Part shown: positions 1 through 7,628 of the stretch, in pieces
Position numbering within the stretch: the first letter of the stretch is position 1
Layout of the letters: each line of letters opens with the position of its first letter
Source of the DNA: JAQVCM01 sp040403095
GTDB lineage: Bacteria > Bacteroidota > Bacteroidia > Flavobacteriales_D > Crocinitomicaceae
Reading direction: 5' to 3'
Length of the DNA: 64,000 bases
Assembly: GCA_040403095.1 (NCBI GenBank)
Contig: JBBALI010000016.1
Coordinates: 1-64,000, forward strand
The notes under the pieces: generated by a model
Told to the model about the DNA's origin: nothing
The model's database searches: none
Seen by the model: only the letters and a program-made list of their open reading frames with translations
Program-made: the position numbers and the translations under genes

Positions 1-8
1 TAAAGTAA

Positions 9-1688
9 CTAAGTCAAACTGTTTTCTAATTTGAATTTACCTAATTCAGTAATTTCATATTGTTGAAACTGACTTTTTGGTTTGTCTTTGATTGTATATT
101 CAATCAATCCTGATTTTATGAGTGGTTCTAAATGATACTTAAAATTCTTGGTTTGATTGGATATTTTTAAACTTATTTCCAAAATTTCTTTTCTGCTTTT
201 TGGTTCTATTTCAATGAATTGAAGAATTTGAATTTGTTCAGCTGTTAGTTTCTTTCCATTACCACTATTCGCGTATTCTAAAAATATTTCTGAATCATTT
301 GCGGTTCTGATGTCAGTATCAAGCTTAGTTACTTCATATTCTTTCTTAGTTACTTTTTGCTCATCCGCATTTTCAATCACATGGTTACTTTCGGTGATTT
401 CAATCAGATTTATTGCGTACAAAGGAATGTTTTTCAACCAATTATCATCTCTATATGGACTCATAGATGTTCTGATTGATGTTTGCGTTTTGAATTTTTC
501 AACGAACACTTTCAGGCTTTTGGCTTGTAAATTTTCTTCTGCTTTGACTTCTATTGGTACAATTTGGTCTTCAAGCTGAATCACAAAATCTATTTCAGAT
601 GTTCCATTTTCTGCCGACCAATAGTAGGTTTTATTTTTAATATTAACGTTAAATTCTTGTTTAACAAATTGTTCTGTCAAAGCGCCTTTAAATTCTGTTA
701 GTATTTTGTTTTTGTCTAAAAGTGTTTTGGGTGAAAGGTCTCCCATTGCTCCAAGTAGTCCTACATCAAGGATGAATAATTTGAAAACATCAAAATCTGA
801 ATATGCTGCAAGTGGATATTTGGGTGTATTTACTCTTTGAACTTTATAGACTAAACCTGCATCCACTAGCCAATTGATCGCTAACTCAAAGTCTTTGGCT
901 CTTGAACCTTGTCTAATGAAACTGTAGATAAATTTTTTGTTTTCTTTGGACAGTTGATTCAGTATGGAATTCCAAACTAGTCTAATTCTCGGCACTATTT
1001 CATTGGGTGCATGTTTTGAAAAATCTTGCTCATAACCTGCTAGAATTCTGTTTTGTATTTCTCTTACTTTATCTAAATTTCCATTTTCAAGGTAGTTTGA
1101 TATTACTTCTGGCATTCCTCCTAAATAGTAGTATAGCCTCAATTGTGATACTAGTTTGTTGTGAAATGTATGGATTAAAACGGTGTCTTTTTGTATCAAA
1201 ATTTGTGCGAGCGCTGACTGATTCGAATTTTCTAAATATTCTAAAAAACTCAGAGGATACAAATCTAAAAAATCAACTTTTCCCACAGGAAATGATGTGT
1301 TTGGGTGCAGTGTTACTCCCAAAAGTGAACCTGCGGTAACTATGTGGTATTGCGGTGCGTTTTCGTAAAAGTATTTAAGTGCTGTAATTCCTCTTGGTAC
1401 TTCCTGAATTTCGTCTAAAATTATAAGCGTATTTTCTGCTTCGATTTGAACCCCTGTCTCAATTTGTAATACCGAGATTATGCGCTGTATGTCAAAGTCG
1501 GTAACGAAGGTATTTTTCAGAACTTCTGATTGTTCAAAGTTTATATAAGCAACCTTTTGGTAATTTAATTTACCAAATTCTTTCATAATCCATGTTTTTC
1601 CAACTTGTCTAGCACCTCTGATTATTAGCGGTTTTCGATAGCTGGAGTTTTTCCATTTCTCTAATTCTATGATTGCTTTTCTTTTCAA
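9..1688 (-). CDS. AAA ATPase with DUF4143 domain and C-terminal winged-helix-like region
   Basis: This 559-residue protein has the layout of the AAA_14/DUF4143 family of solitary ATPases. A Walker A motif (GARQVGKT, about residues 25-32) is followed by a Walker B strand (LIILDEIQE) and the family's LYPLSFLEYL segment. The DUF4143 region follows, with an ExD/ExK nuclease-like pattern (SEIDFVIQ ... IPIEVK). Beyond about residue 470 is a non-family extension that reads like a winged-helix repressor domain (LTAEQIQILQFI ... SGLIEYTIKDKPKSQFQQYEIT). The start is TTG: an in-frame TAG lies just upstream and AAGGA sits 7 bases before the TTG, while the next ATG would remove the Walker A motif. The molecular role of the family is unknown. 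The winged helix suggests DNA binding and possibly autoregulation (inference). Confidence 0.85.
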   Translation of the reverse strand: MKRKAIIELEKWKNSSYRKPLIIRGARQVGKTWIMKEFGKLNYQKVAYINFEQSEVLKNTFVTDFDIQRIISVLQIETGVQIEAENTLIILDEIQEVPRGITALKYFYENAPQYHIVTAGSLLGVTLHPNTSFPVGKVDFLDLYPLSFLEYLENSNQSALAQILIQKDTVLIHTFHNKLVSQLRLYYYLGGMPEVISNYLENGNLDKVREIQNRILAGYEQDFSKHAPNEIVPRIRLVWNSILNQLSKENKKFIYSFIRQGSRAKDFELAINWLVDAGLVYKVQRVNTPKYPLAAYSDFDVFKLFILDVGLLGAMGDLSPKTLLDKNKILTEFKGALTEQFVKQEFNVNIKNKTYYWSAENGTSEIDFVIQLEDQIVPIEVKAEENLQAKSLKVFVEKFKTQTSIRTSMSPYRDDNWLKNIPLYAINLIEITESNHVIENADEQKVTKKEYEVTKLDTDIRTANDSEIFLEYANSGNGKKLTAEQIQILQFIEIEPKSRKEILEISLKISNQTKNFKYHLEPLIKSGLIEYTIKDKPKSQFQQYEITELGKFKLENSLT

Positions 1689-1691
1689 CTT

Positions 1692-1701
1692 GAAGTCCTT
1701 C
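1692..1701 (-). promoter_or_regulatory. Shine-Dalgarno region carrying an inverted copy of the upstream repeat
   Basis: The coding (minus) strand reads GAAGGACTTC just before the TTG start and includes AAGGA, a clear ribosome binding site, which is uncommon in Bacteroidota. The same 9-base core occurs upstream in the opposite orientation three times, so the mRNA leader could pair with this site if transcription starts far enough upstream. Confidence 0.6.
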
Positions 1702-1710
1702 TATTTTCCA

Positions 1711-1718
1711 CAAATATA
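1711..1718 (-). promoter_or_regulatory. -7 promoter element of the DUF4143 ATPase gene
   Basis: On the minus strand this reads TATATTTG, a full match to the Bacteroidota -7 consensus TAnnTTTG, 22 bases upstream of the TTG start. If used, the leader would be very short and the direct repeats at 1740-1825 would lie upstream of the promoter, like operator sites. Confidence 0.5.
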
Positions 1719-1739
1719 ATCATTTTTCCTGGAATTTCA

Positions 1740-1825
1740 TTTTTATGAAGGACTTTTTGTTAATTTGAACATTTTATCAAAGGACTTTTAGTTTTTTATA
1801 TACGTTTTTATGAAGGACTTTTTGT
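1740..1825. repeat. Three phased direct repeats upstream of the DUF4143 ATPase gene
   Basis: Two perfect 21-base copies (1740-1760 and 1805-1825, core GAAGGACTTTTTGT) flank an imperfect copy (about 1772-1792, core AAAGGACTTTTAGT). The AAGGACTT cores begin at 1748, 1780 and 1813. Spacings of 32 and 33 bases are close to three helical turns, so the sites would lie on one face of the DNA. This fits binding sites for a regulator, perhaps the ATPase's own winged helix (inference). Confidence 0.7.
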
Positions 1826-1833
1826 GTTTCATG

Positions 1834-1873
1834 AAAAAATAAATGCGATTCTCGATTGAAAATCACATTTATT
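1834..1873 (-). terminator. Rho-independent terminator of tyrS
   Basis: On the minus strand, just after the tyrS stop, AAATGTGATT and AATCGCATTT form a 10-bp stem (one G-T pair) around a 10-base loop, followed by TTTTTT. Confidence 0.75.
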
Positions 1874-1887
1874 ATTCTTTGTAAAAT

Positions 1888-3186
1888 CTATTCTACAACT
1901 AAAATGTAATTGTTTTTCTTCCCTTTTCCAATCAATACAAATTTTCCATTGATTAAATCTTCTTGGGTAATTTTAAAGTCTTCACTTACTTTTTCTTTGT
2001 TAACACTTACGGCATTTGCCTTCAATTCTCTTTTGGCTTCTCCATTTGATGCCAAGAAGTTTGTTTTTCCTGCCAAGGCATCTACAATTGATAATCCATT
2101 GGCAATGTCTTCCGGAGAAACTGTTGCTTGCGGCACACCATCAAAAATTTCCAAAAATTGCTCATTTGATAATTTTTTCAAATCGTCAGATGTTGATTTA
2201 CCAAATAAGATATTAGAGGCTTGAATTGCTTTGTCTAATTCATCTTTTGAATGCACAAAAATGGTTATTTCTTCAGCTAGTCTTTTTTGAAGCGAACGTA
2301 AATGTGGCTCTGCTTCATGCTCTGCAATTAATTGATTTACTGTTTCTTGGTTTAAAAAAGTAAATATCTTGATGTATTTAATTGCATCAGCATCCGCTGT
2401 ATTCAACCAAAATTGGTAGAATTTGTAAACTGAAGTTTTATCAGAAGTCAACCAGATATTTCCGCCTTCAGACTTGCCGAATTTTGAACCATCTGCTTTG
2501 GTGATTAACGGGCAAGTCATGGCAAATGCTTTGGCGCCATCTCCGTTCATTCTGCGAATCAACTCTGTCCCTGTAGTGATATTTCCCCATTGGTCAGATC
2601 CACCCATTTGCAATTTGCAGTTATGTGTATTGTATAAATGAACGAAATCATAGCCTTGAATTAATTGGTAAGTGAATTCTGTAAACGACATTCCTTCGCC
2701 TTCTCCAGACAAACGTTTTTTGACAGAATCTTTCGCCATCATGTAATTGACAGTGATACGTTTTCCAACTTCGCGGGCAAAATCGATGAATGAAAAATCT
2801 TTCATCCAATCGTAATTATTGACTAAAATAGGTGCGTTTACTGCTGTTGAATTGAAATCGAGAAATCTTGAAAGTACTGCTTTGATTCCGGCAACATTTT
2901 TAGCCAAAGTTTCTTCGTCCAAAAGATTACGTTCATCTGATTTTCCTGACGGATCACCAATCATTCCGGTGGCTCCACCAACAAGGGCAACTGGTTTATG
3001 TCCGAATTTTTCAAGGTGAACCAATAAAATAATTGGAACTAAACTTCCGATGTGCAAAGAATCTGCAGTTGGATCAAAACCGATGTAAGTTGAAGTCATT
3101 TCTTTCAACAACTGATCTTCTGTTCCAGGCATGATGTCTTGAACCAATCCTCGCCATTGTAATTCTGTAATGATGTTTTGTGACAT
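1888..3186 (-). CDS. tyrS: Tyrosine-tRNA ligase
   Basis: Charges tRNA-Tyr with tyrosine in the cytoplasm. The 432-residue protein is a class I synthetase. The HIGH-like motif is HIGS (residues 45-48), the KMSKS-like motif is KFGKS (235-239), and the Rossmann core contains the typical GGSDQWGN segment (about 195-202). The last 70 or so residues form an S4-like RNA-binding domain. Length is normal for bacterial TyrRS. It lies 35 bases downstream of gldA on the same strand and ends at a strong terminator, so the two may be co-transcribed. No T-box or other leader is visible. Confidence 0.97.
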   Translation of the reverse strand: MSQNIITELQWRGLVQDIMPGTEDQLLKEMTSTYIGFDPTADSLHIGSLVPIILLVHLEKFGHKPVALVGGATGMIGDPSGKSDERNLLDEETLAKNVAGIKAVLSRFLDFNSTAVNAPILVNNYDWMKDFSFIDFAREVGKRITVNYMMAKDSVKKRLSGEGEGMSFTEFTYQLIQGYDFVHLYNTHNCKLQMGGSDQWGNITTGTELIRRMNGDGAKAFAMTCPLITKADGSKFGKSEGGNIWLTSDKTSVYKFYQFWLNTADADAIKYIKIFTFLNQETVNQLIAEHEAEPHLRSLQKRLAEEITIFVHSKDELDKAIQASNILFGKSTSDDLKKLSNEQFLEIFDGVPQATVSPEDIANGLSIVDALAGKTNFLASNGEAKRELKANAVSVNKEKVSEDFKITQEDLINGKFVLIGKGKKNNYILVVE

Positions 3187-3221
3187 TTTGTGTTCTCGAA
3201 ACTCTTTTAAGTTTCTTATTT

Positions 3222-4124
3222 CTATTTCGTTAAAGATTTGAAAACTTCTTCTAAAGTTCTTTCTTCTTTGCGAAGTGTTAATACTAATGCATTGTTTTGT
3301 TGCGCAAATTGAGCGATGATCTTACGTAAATCTAAATTTCCATTTGATTCAACCAACCAACCGTTTTCTCCCACTTTTTCAGCTTTGTTTATACCGTTGA
3401 TTTTCAGCAGTTGATTTTTGCTAACATTTCCTTCAAACTCAACAAAAACAACTTGGTGATCTTCTTCATATTGCAATTCTGAAGCTGTATTATCGGCCAC
3501 AATTTTACCTGTTTTGATGATTATCACACGGTCGCAAATCGCTTCAACTTCTTGCATGATATGCGTTGAAAGCATCACGGTTTTAGATTTTCCAATTTGG
3601 CGAATCAATTCACGAATTTCAACCAATTGATTTGGATCTAATCCTGAGGTTGGTTCGTCTAAAATCAATACTTCAGGATCGTGAATAATCGCTTGTGCCA
3701 ATCCAACACGCTGACGATAACCTTTCGAAAGCATCCCGATTTTTTTGTTTTGCTCAACTTCCAAACCAACTTGTTGAATCATTTCATCAACGCGTTTTTT
3801 AAGATTTGGAACATGGTAAATTTTCCCTACAAATTCCAAATATTCACGCACATACATGTCCAAATAAAGCGGATTGTTTTCTGGGAGATATCCGATTTTT
3901 TTTCTAGTTTCTAAGGAATCAATATCCACAGGAATTCCGCAAACTTTTACTTCTCCTGAAGTGCTTGGAATAAAGCCGGTAATGATTTTCATGGTCGTTG
4001 ATTTCCCAGCTCCATTTGGACCTAAAAAACCAACAATTTCTCCTTTTCCAACTGAAAAAGAAATATCGTTCACTGCTGCTTGTTCTCCGTAAAATTTCGT
4101 CAAATGACTTACTTCAATAGACAT
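3222..4124 (-). CDS. gldA: GldA-like ABC transporter ATP-binding protein
   Basis: This 300-residue ABC ATPase closely resembles GldA, the ATPase of the GldAFG exporter linked to gliding in Flavobacterium. Visible motifs are Walker A GPNGAGKS (35-42), signature LSKGYRQR (132-139) and Walker B VLILDEP (152-158). The permease partners GldF and GldG are not adjacent, so they must lie elsewhere or be replaced. The C-terminal roughly 80 residues match the accessory domain of DrrA-type ATPases. An imperfect -7 box (TATCTTCG on the minus strand, near 4146-4153) precedes the gene. The ABC ATPase call is certain; the GldA label rests on overall similarity. Confidence 0.85.
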   Translation of the reverse strand: MSIEVSHLTKFYGEQAAVNDISFSVGKGEIVGFLGPNGAGKSTTMKIITGFIPSTSGEVKVCGIPVDIDSLETRKKIGYLPENNPLYLDMYVREYLEFVGKIYHVPNLKKRVDEMIQQVGLEVEQNKKIGMLSKGYRQRVGLAQAIIHDPEVLILDEPTSGLDPNQLVEIRELIRQIGKSKTVMLSTHIMQEVEAICDRVIIIKTGKIVADNTASELQYEEDHQVVFVEFEGNVSKNQLLKINGINKAEKVGENGWLVESNGNLDLRKIIAQFAQQNNALVLTLRKEERTLEEVFKSLTK

Positions 4125-4262
4125 GTGTTTCGTTTTATTGTTGCGAAGATACGGATTAATTCAAAATTGAGAATTGAGGTTTTTATTTTTGTTGAATCGT
4201 TTATTTATCTGTTAGTTCCAAGGAATAAAATTATGATTCACCTTTACTTCGCGCTAATTTCT

Positions 4263-4270
4263 TAAATTTG
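4263..4270 (+). promoter_or_regulatory. -7 promoter element of rsgA operon
   Basis: TAAATTTG matches TAnnTTTG and ends 5 bases before the rsgA ATG. A start site about 7 bases downstream would give a leaderless or nearly leaderless mRNA. Confidence 0.6.
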
Positions 4271-4275
4271 TAGCA

Positions 4276-5229
4276 ATGACTTCGAAAGGAAAAGTTTTAA
4301 AATCCACGGGAAAATGGTACATCGTCGAACTTGAAGATGGCCAAATCATCAATTGTCGCATTCGAGGCAAAATAAGGCTAGACGGTTTGAAAACGACCAA
4401 CCCGATTTCTGTTGGAGACATTGTAATCGTAGATCCAAAAATTGACGAAGAAGGAAACCGCGTGATTTTAGGTTTTGAGGAAAGAAGAAATTACATTGTC
4501 CGCAAATCAACCAATTTGAGTAAACAAATGCAGATTTTGGCTGCAAACGTGGATCGCGCTTATTTGTTGGTGACAACTGTAGCGCCTGTGACTCATTTGG
4601 CATTTATTGACAGGTTTTTAGTTTCTGCAGAATCTTTTCGAATTCCTACAACATTGCTTTTCAATAAAATCGATACATACACAGCTGATCAACTTGAATA
4701 TATTGATGCTTTGTGCGATTTGTATGGCTCAATCGGCTATCCTTGTTACAAAATCTCAGCCGAAAACAAGACCAATATTGATTTCCTAAGAGAAGAAATC
4801 AAAGACAAACAAGTCATGATTTCTGGTCACAGTGGAGTAGGGAAGAGCACGTTGGTCAATGCGCTTGATCCGATTTTGGATTTGAAAATTGGCGAAATTT
4901 CTGAATATCACCAACAAGGTCAACATACCACAACTTTTGCAGAAATGCATCCACTTTCTTCAGGTGGTTATATAATAGATACACCAGGAATTCGTGCATT
5001 TGGAATTGTTGATCTAGACAAAGAAGTCATTTCACATTATTTTCCTGAAATGCGCGCTTTGATAGGCGAATGTAAATTTCACAATTGTCAGCATTTGAAT
5101 GAACCAAAATGTGCAGTAAAAAAAGCAATTGAGGAAAAACAAATTTCAGAAAGTCGTTACATGACTTATTATCAATTGATGACAGAGGACGACAGCGAAA
5201 TTCACCGCAAAAAAGAGATTTTCGGATGA
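4276..5229 (+). CDS. rsgA: Ribosome small subunit-dependent GTPase A
   Basis: A circularly permuted GTPase that assists late maturation of the 30S subunit. The 317 residues show an OB-fold (about 1-70), then G motifs in permuted order: G4 NKID (130-133), G1 GHSGVGKS (184-191) and G3 DTPG (235-238). A C-terminal zinc finger follows with C266, H269, C271 and C279. Length is normal. It heads an operon: its last 4 bases overlap the start of dtd (ATGA), which points to translational coupling. Confidence 0.96.
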   Translation: MTSKGKVLKSTGKWYIVELEDGQIINCRIRGKIRLDGLKTTNPISVGDIVIVDPKIDEEGNRVILGFEERRNYIVRKSTNLSKQMQILAANVDRAYLLVTTVAPVTHLAFIDRFLVSAESFRIPTTLLFNKIDTYTADQLEYIDALCDLYGSIGYPCYKISAENKTNIDFLREEIKDKQVMISGHSGVGKSTLVNALDPILDLKIGEISEYHQQGQHTTTFAEMHPLSSGGYIIDTPGIRAFGIVDLDKEVISHYFPEMRALIGECKFHNCQHLNEPKCAVKKAIEEKQISESRYMTYYQLMTEDDSEIHRKKEIFG

Positions 5230-5675
5230 GGGTTTTGTTGCAACGTGTAAGTGAAGCTTCTGTGAAAATTGAAGGGGAAATCAATGGTCAAATCGACCAA
5301 GGATTATTGCTTTTGGTCGGAATTTGTGCTGAAGATTCTCATGATGACATCGATTGGTTGATTCAGAAAATTGTCAATATGCGCATTTTTAGCGATGAAA
5401 ACGGGAAGATGAATCTTTCAATTCAAGATATTCAAGGAGAAATTCTAGTAATTAGTCAATTTACTTTGCACGCGTCTACTAAAAAAGGAAATCGTCCAAG
5501 TTTTATAGATGCTGCTCGACCAGAAATTGCAATTCCTCTTTATGAAAATTTTATTACCCAACTAAAATTGAGTAATTTAAATGTACAAACGGGTATTTTT
5601 GGCGCTGATATGAAAGTAAGTTTGGTAAACGATGGACCAGTTACAATTTGGTTGGATTCAAAAAACAAGATATAA
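5226..5675 (+). CDS. dtd: D-aminoacyl-tRNA deacylase
   Basis: Hydrolyses D-aminoacyl-tRNAs (D-Tyr-tRNA and others) and so proofreads chirality in translation. The 149-residue protein begins with the family signature MRVLLQRVSEASV. It contains the SQFTLHA motif (about 77-83) and the C-terminal NDGPVTIWLDS segment with the Gly-cis-Pro motif of DTD. It overlaps rsgA by 4 bases and shares TAATG with the next gene, so it is a middle member of a tightly packed operon. Confidence 0.96.
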   Translation: MRVLLQRVSEASVKIEGEINGQIDQGLLLLVGICAEDSHDDIDWLIQKIVNMRIFSDENGKMNLSIQDIQGEILVISQFTLHASTKKGNRPSFIDAARPEIAIPLYENFITQLKLSNLNVQTGIFGADMKVSLVNDGPVTIWLDSKNKI

Positions 5676-6013
5676 TGACAATTCAAGAAGCTCAAAAAAC
5701 AGTCGATGATTGGATCAAAACTTTTGGCGTTCGTTATTTTAATGAATTGACTAATATGGCCATACTGACCGAAGAAGTTGGTGAAGTTGCTCGCATTATC
5801 GCCAGAAGATATGGCGAACAAAGTGAAAAAGAAAGCGACAAAAACAAAGATTTAGGCGATGAAATGGCAGATGTTATGTTTGTATTAATTTGCTTAGCCA
5901 ATCAAACTGGCGTTGACTTAGAAGCTGCATTGAAGAAAAATTTGGACAAGAAAACACAACGAGATAGTACAAGACACCTTGAAAATAAAAAATTAACTGA
6001 TGACAATATTTGA
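5675..6013 (+). CDS. MazG-like nucleotide pyrophosphohydrolase
   Basis: A 112-residue protein of the all-alpha NTP pyrophosphohydrolase (MazG/dUTPase-like) superfamily, which removes non-canonical NTPs. The metal-binding pattern is visible: TEEVGEVARI (E-x-x-E) and later LGDEMADVMFVL (E-x-x-D). The ATG at 5675 shares bases with the dtd stop (TAATG); a start further upstream would overlap dtd more and adds non-family residues. The nucleotide specificity cannot be read from the sequence. Its 3' end overlaps the next gene by 14 bases. Confidence 0.88.
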   Translation: MTIQEAQKTVDDWIKTFGVRYFNELTNMAILTEEVGEVARIIARRYGEQSEKESDKNKDLGDEMADVMFVLICLANQTGVDLEAALKKNLDKKTQRDSTRHLENKKLTDDNI

Positions 6014-6611
6014 AAAATTAAATCTTCATTTCGAAGAAACTTTTCCTTCCGCTGGAATTGAGAAACCGAATGAATTGCAAGAAAAAGTACTTCAACGTGT
6101 AAAGCAAGGAGGTGATTTACTTGTGATCGCTGGGAAATCTGCTGGGAAATCGATGGCAGCAGCAATTGCAGCACTAGAAAAAGTGCCAGAACAATTAGAA
6201 GGTTCGCCACGTGCCATTATTATTTGTTCAACATCTGAACAAGCGAAATTGACTGCTGCTTTTATTGTCAAAGTTTCAAGAAGAAAAGAAATTTATGTGG
6301 AATTGGCTCACGATAAGGGAAATATGATTGAGCAGCGAAATCATATTTTCGAAGGTGCTGATATTGTGGTTGGAACTGCAAAAAGAATTTACGATTTATA
6401 CATCCAAAATGGAATCAACATGGGTAAATTGAAACTTTTCGTCTTGGACGATGCGGAAACCATGTTGAAAGAATCAACCATCGCGCAAATGAGAAGAATT
6501 GCGGATAGTTTACCGAAATGTCAACGAATTATTTTCGCGAATGCAGTTTCTTCCAAATTAGATAAAGTGATGGAAGATTTGATGTTAAACCCAATGCTTA
6601 TTGAAGAATAA
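6000..6611 (+). CDS. Single-domain DEAD-box-like protein with altered motifs
   Basis: The 203 residues match only the first RecA-like domain of a DEAD-box RNA helicase. There is a Q-motif-like ELQEKVL (Q27) and a Walker A of AGKSAGKS (44-51). GTAKR (125-129) stands where TPGR is usual, DDAE (150-153) replaces DEAD, and FANA (179-182) replaces SAT. The second RecA domain with motifs IV-VI is absent and no remnant follows, because a strong terminator comes 16 bases after the stop. ATP binding looks possible; helicase activity does not. It is the last gene of the rsgA-dtd-mazG operon, which suggests an accessory role in ribosome or RNA metabolism (inference). Confidence 0.75.
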   Translation: MTIFEKLNLHFEETFPSAGIEKPNELQEKVLQRVKQGGDLLVIAGKSAGKSMAAAIAALEKVPEQLEGSPRAIIICSTSEQAKLTAAFIVKVSRRKEIYVELAHDKGNMIEQRNHIFEGADIVVGTAKRIYDLYIQNGINMGKLKLFVLDDAETMLKESTIAQMRRIADSLPKCQRIIFANAVSSKLDKVMEDLMLNPMLIEE

Positions 6612-6626
6612 TATTTTACAGAAAGC

Positions 6627-6667
6627 AAAAAAAGGTCAGATCTCACAAGAGAAACTGACCTTTTTTT
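6627..6667. terminator. Bidirectional terminator between rsgA operon and dapD
   Basis: AAAAAAAGGTCAG and CTGACCTTTTTTT form a 13-bp perfect stem with a 15-base loop. The flanking A and T runs let it work for both converging units. Confidence 0.92.
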
Positions 6668-6684
6668 ATTGCTATTAATTTAGT

Positions 6685-7494
6685 TTAAACAGCTACGTTG
6701 TGCTCTCTCAATGCTTCGTTTAAAGATGTTTTAAGATCAGTCGAAGCTTTTCTTTTCCCAATGATTAAAGCACAAGGAACTTGAAAATCTCCCGCAGGAA
6801 AAGTTTTGGTGTAGGATCCAGGAATCACAACGCTTCTTTCAGGAACATAACCTTTCATTTCAACAGGTGAATCGCCAGTAACATCAATGATTTTGGTGGA
6901 TTGCGTCAATACAACATTGGCTCCCAAAACAGCTTCTTTTCCAACGCGAACGCCTTCCACAACAATGCACCTTGAACCAATGAATGCATCATCTTCAATA
7001 ATTACTGGTGCAGCTTGCAATGGCTCCAAAACACCTCCAATTCCAACGCCACCACTCAAATGTACATTTTTCCCAATTTGTGCGCAAGACCCAACTGTTG
7101 CCCAAGTGTCAACCATCGTTCCCGAATCTATATATGCACCAATATTGGTGTAAGAAGGCATTAAAATTACGCCCGGAGCAATGAATGCACCATAGCGAGC
7201 AATTGCGTGAGGAACGACGCGTACACCTAAATCTTTGTAATTTCTTTTCAAAGCCATTTTATCGTGAAATTCGAAAGGTCCAACTTCAATGGTTTCCATT
7301 TGACGAATTGGGAAATACATCACAACGGCTTTTTTTACCCATTCGTTGACAATCCATTCACCATTTTCACTTGGTTCAGCAACACGCAAAATACCTTTGT
7401 CGATGTCTTCAATCACATGTTCTATCGCTTCAATGGTAGATTTTTCTTTCAATAATTCTCGGTTTTCCCAAGCTGCTTCTATTGTTGATCTCAT
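6685..7494 (-). CDS. dapD: 2,3,4,5-tetrahydropyridine-2,6-dicarboxylate N-succinyltransferase
   Basis: Catalyses succinylation of tetrahydrodipicolinate in the lysine/diaminopimelate pathway. The 269-residue protein has a DapD N-terminal helical domain and a left-handed beta-helix of hexapeptide repeats (MPSYTNIGAYIDSGTMVDTW and following), with the family's VVPHAIARYG segment. The start at 7494 (MRSTIEAAW) is chosen over an in-frame ATG at 7551 because it matches family length and because a perfect -7 box (7539-7546) lies between the two. Confidence 0.95.
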   Translation of the reverse strand: MRSTIEAAWENRELLKEKSTIEAIEHVIEDIDKGILRVAEPSENGEWIVNEWVKKAVVMYFPIRQMETIEVGPFEFHDKMALKRNYKDLGVRVVPHAIARYGAFIAPGVILMPSYTNIGAYIDSGTMVDTWATVGSCAQIGKNVHLSGGVGIGGVLEPLQAAPVIIEDDAFIGSRCIVVEGVRVGKEAVLGANVVLTQSTKIIDVTGDSPVEMKGYVPERSVVIPGSYTKTFPAGDFQVPCALIIGKRKASTDLKTSLNEALREHNVAV

Positions 7495-7538
7495 ATTTAT
7501 ATTTTTTCCTTTGGTTTTGGATTGAATTTCATTTTTTG

Positions 7539-7546
7539 CAAAGATA
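7539..7546 (-). promoter_or_regulatory. -7 promoter element of dapD
   Basis: The minus strand reads TATCTTTG, a perfect TAnnTTTG, 44 bases upstream of the dapD start. It places transcription start inside the longer reading frame and so supports the start at 7494. Confidence 0.7.
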
Positions 7547-7616
7547 AGCATTGCGTTTATTTTTTATCTTCAAAAACCTAACTGCTTTCTATGATTCATT
7601 TTCATTCATTTCAAAC

Positions 7617-7624
7617 TATCTTTG
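7617..7624 (+). promoter_or_regulatory. -7 promoter element of ruvX
   Basis: TATCTTTG ends 4 bases before the ruvX ATG at 7629, so transcription would begin at or next to the start codon (leaderless mRNA). It also shows that the longer in-frame start at 7551 is not used. Confidence 0.65.
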
Positions 7625-7628
7625 TGAC

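Noticed and set aside
310..579. Plus-strand reading frame inside the DUF4143 gene
   Set aside because: It is antisense to a protein with clear domains and has no promoter or known pattern. The same reasoning applies to most other overlapping frames.
1740..1825. CRISPR-like direct repeats
   Set aside because: Only three copies, repeat about 20 bases and spacers about 12 bases, with spacers AT-rich and no cas genes. This fits regulatory sites, not an array.
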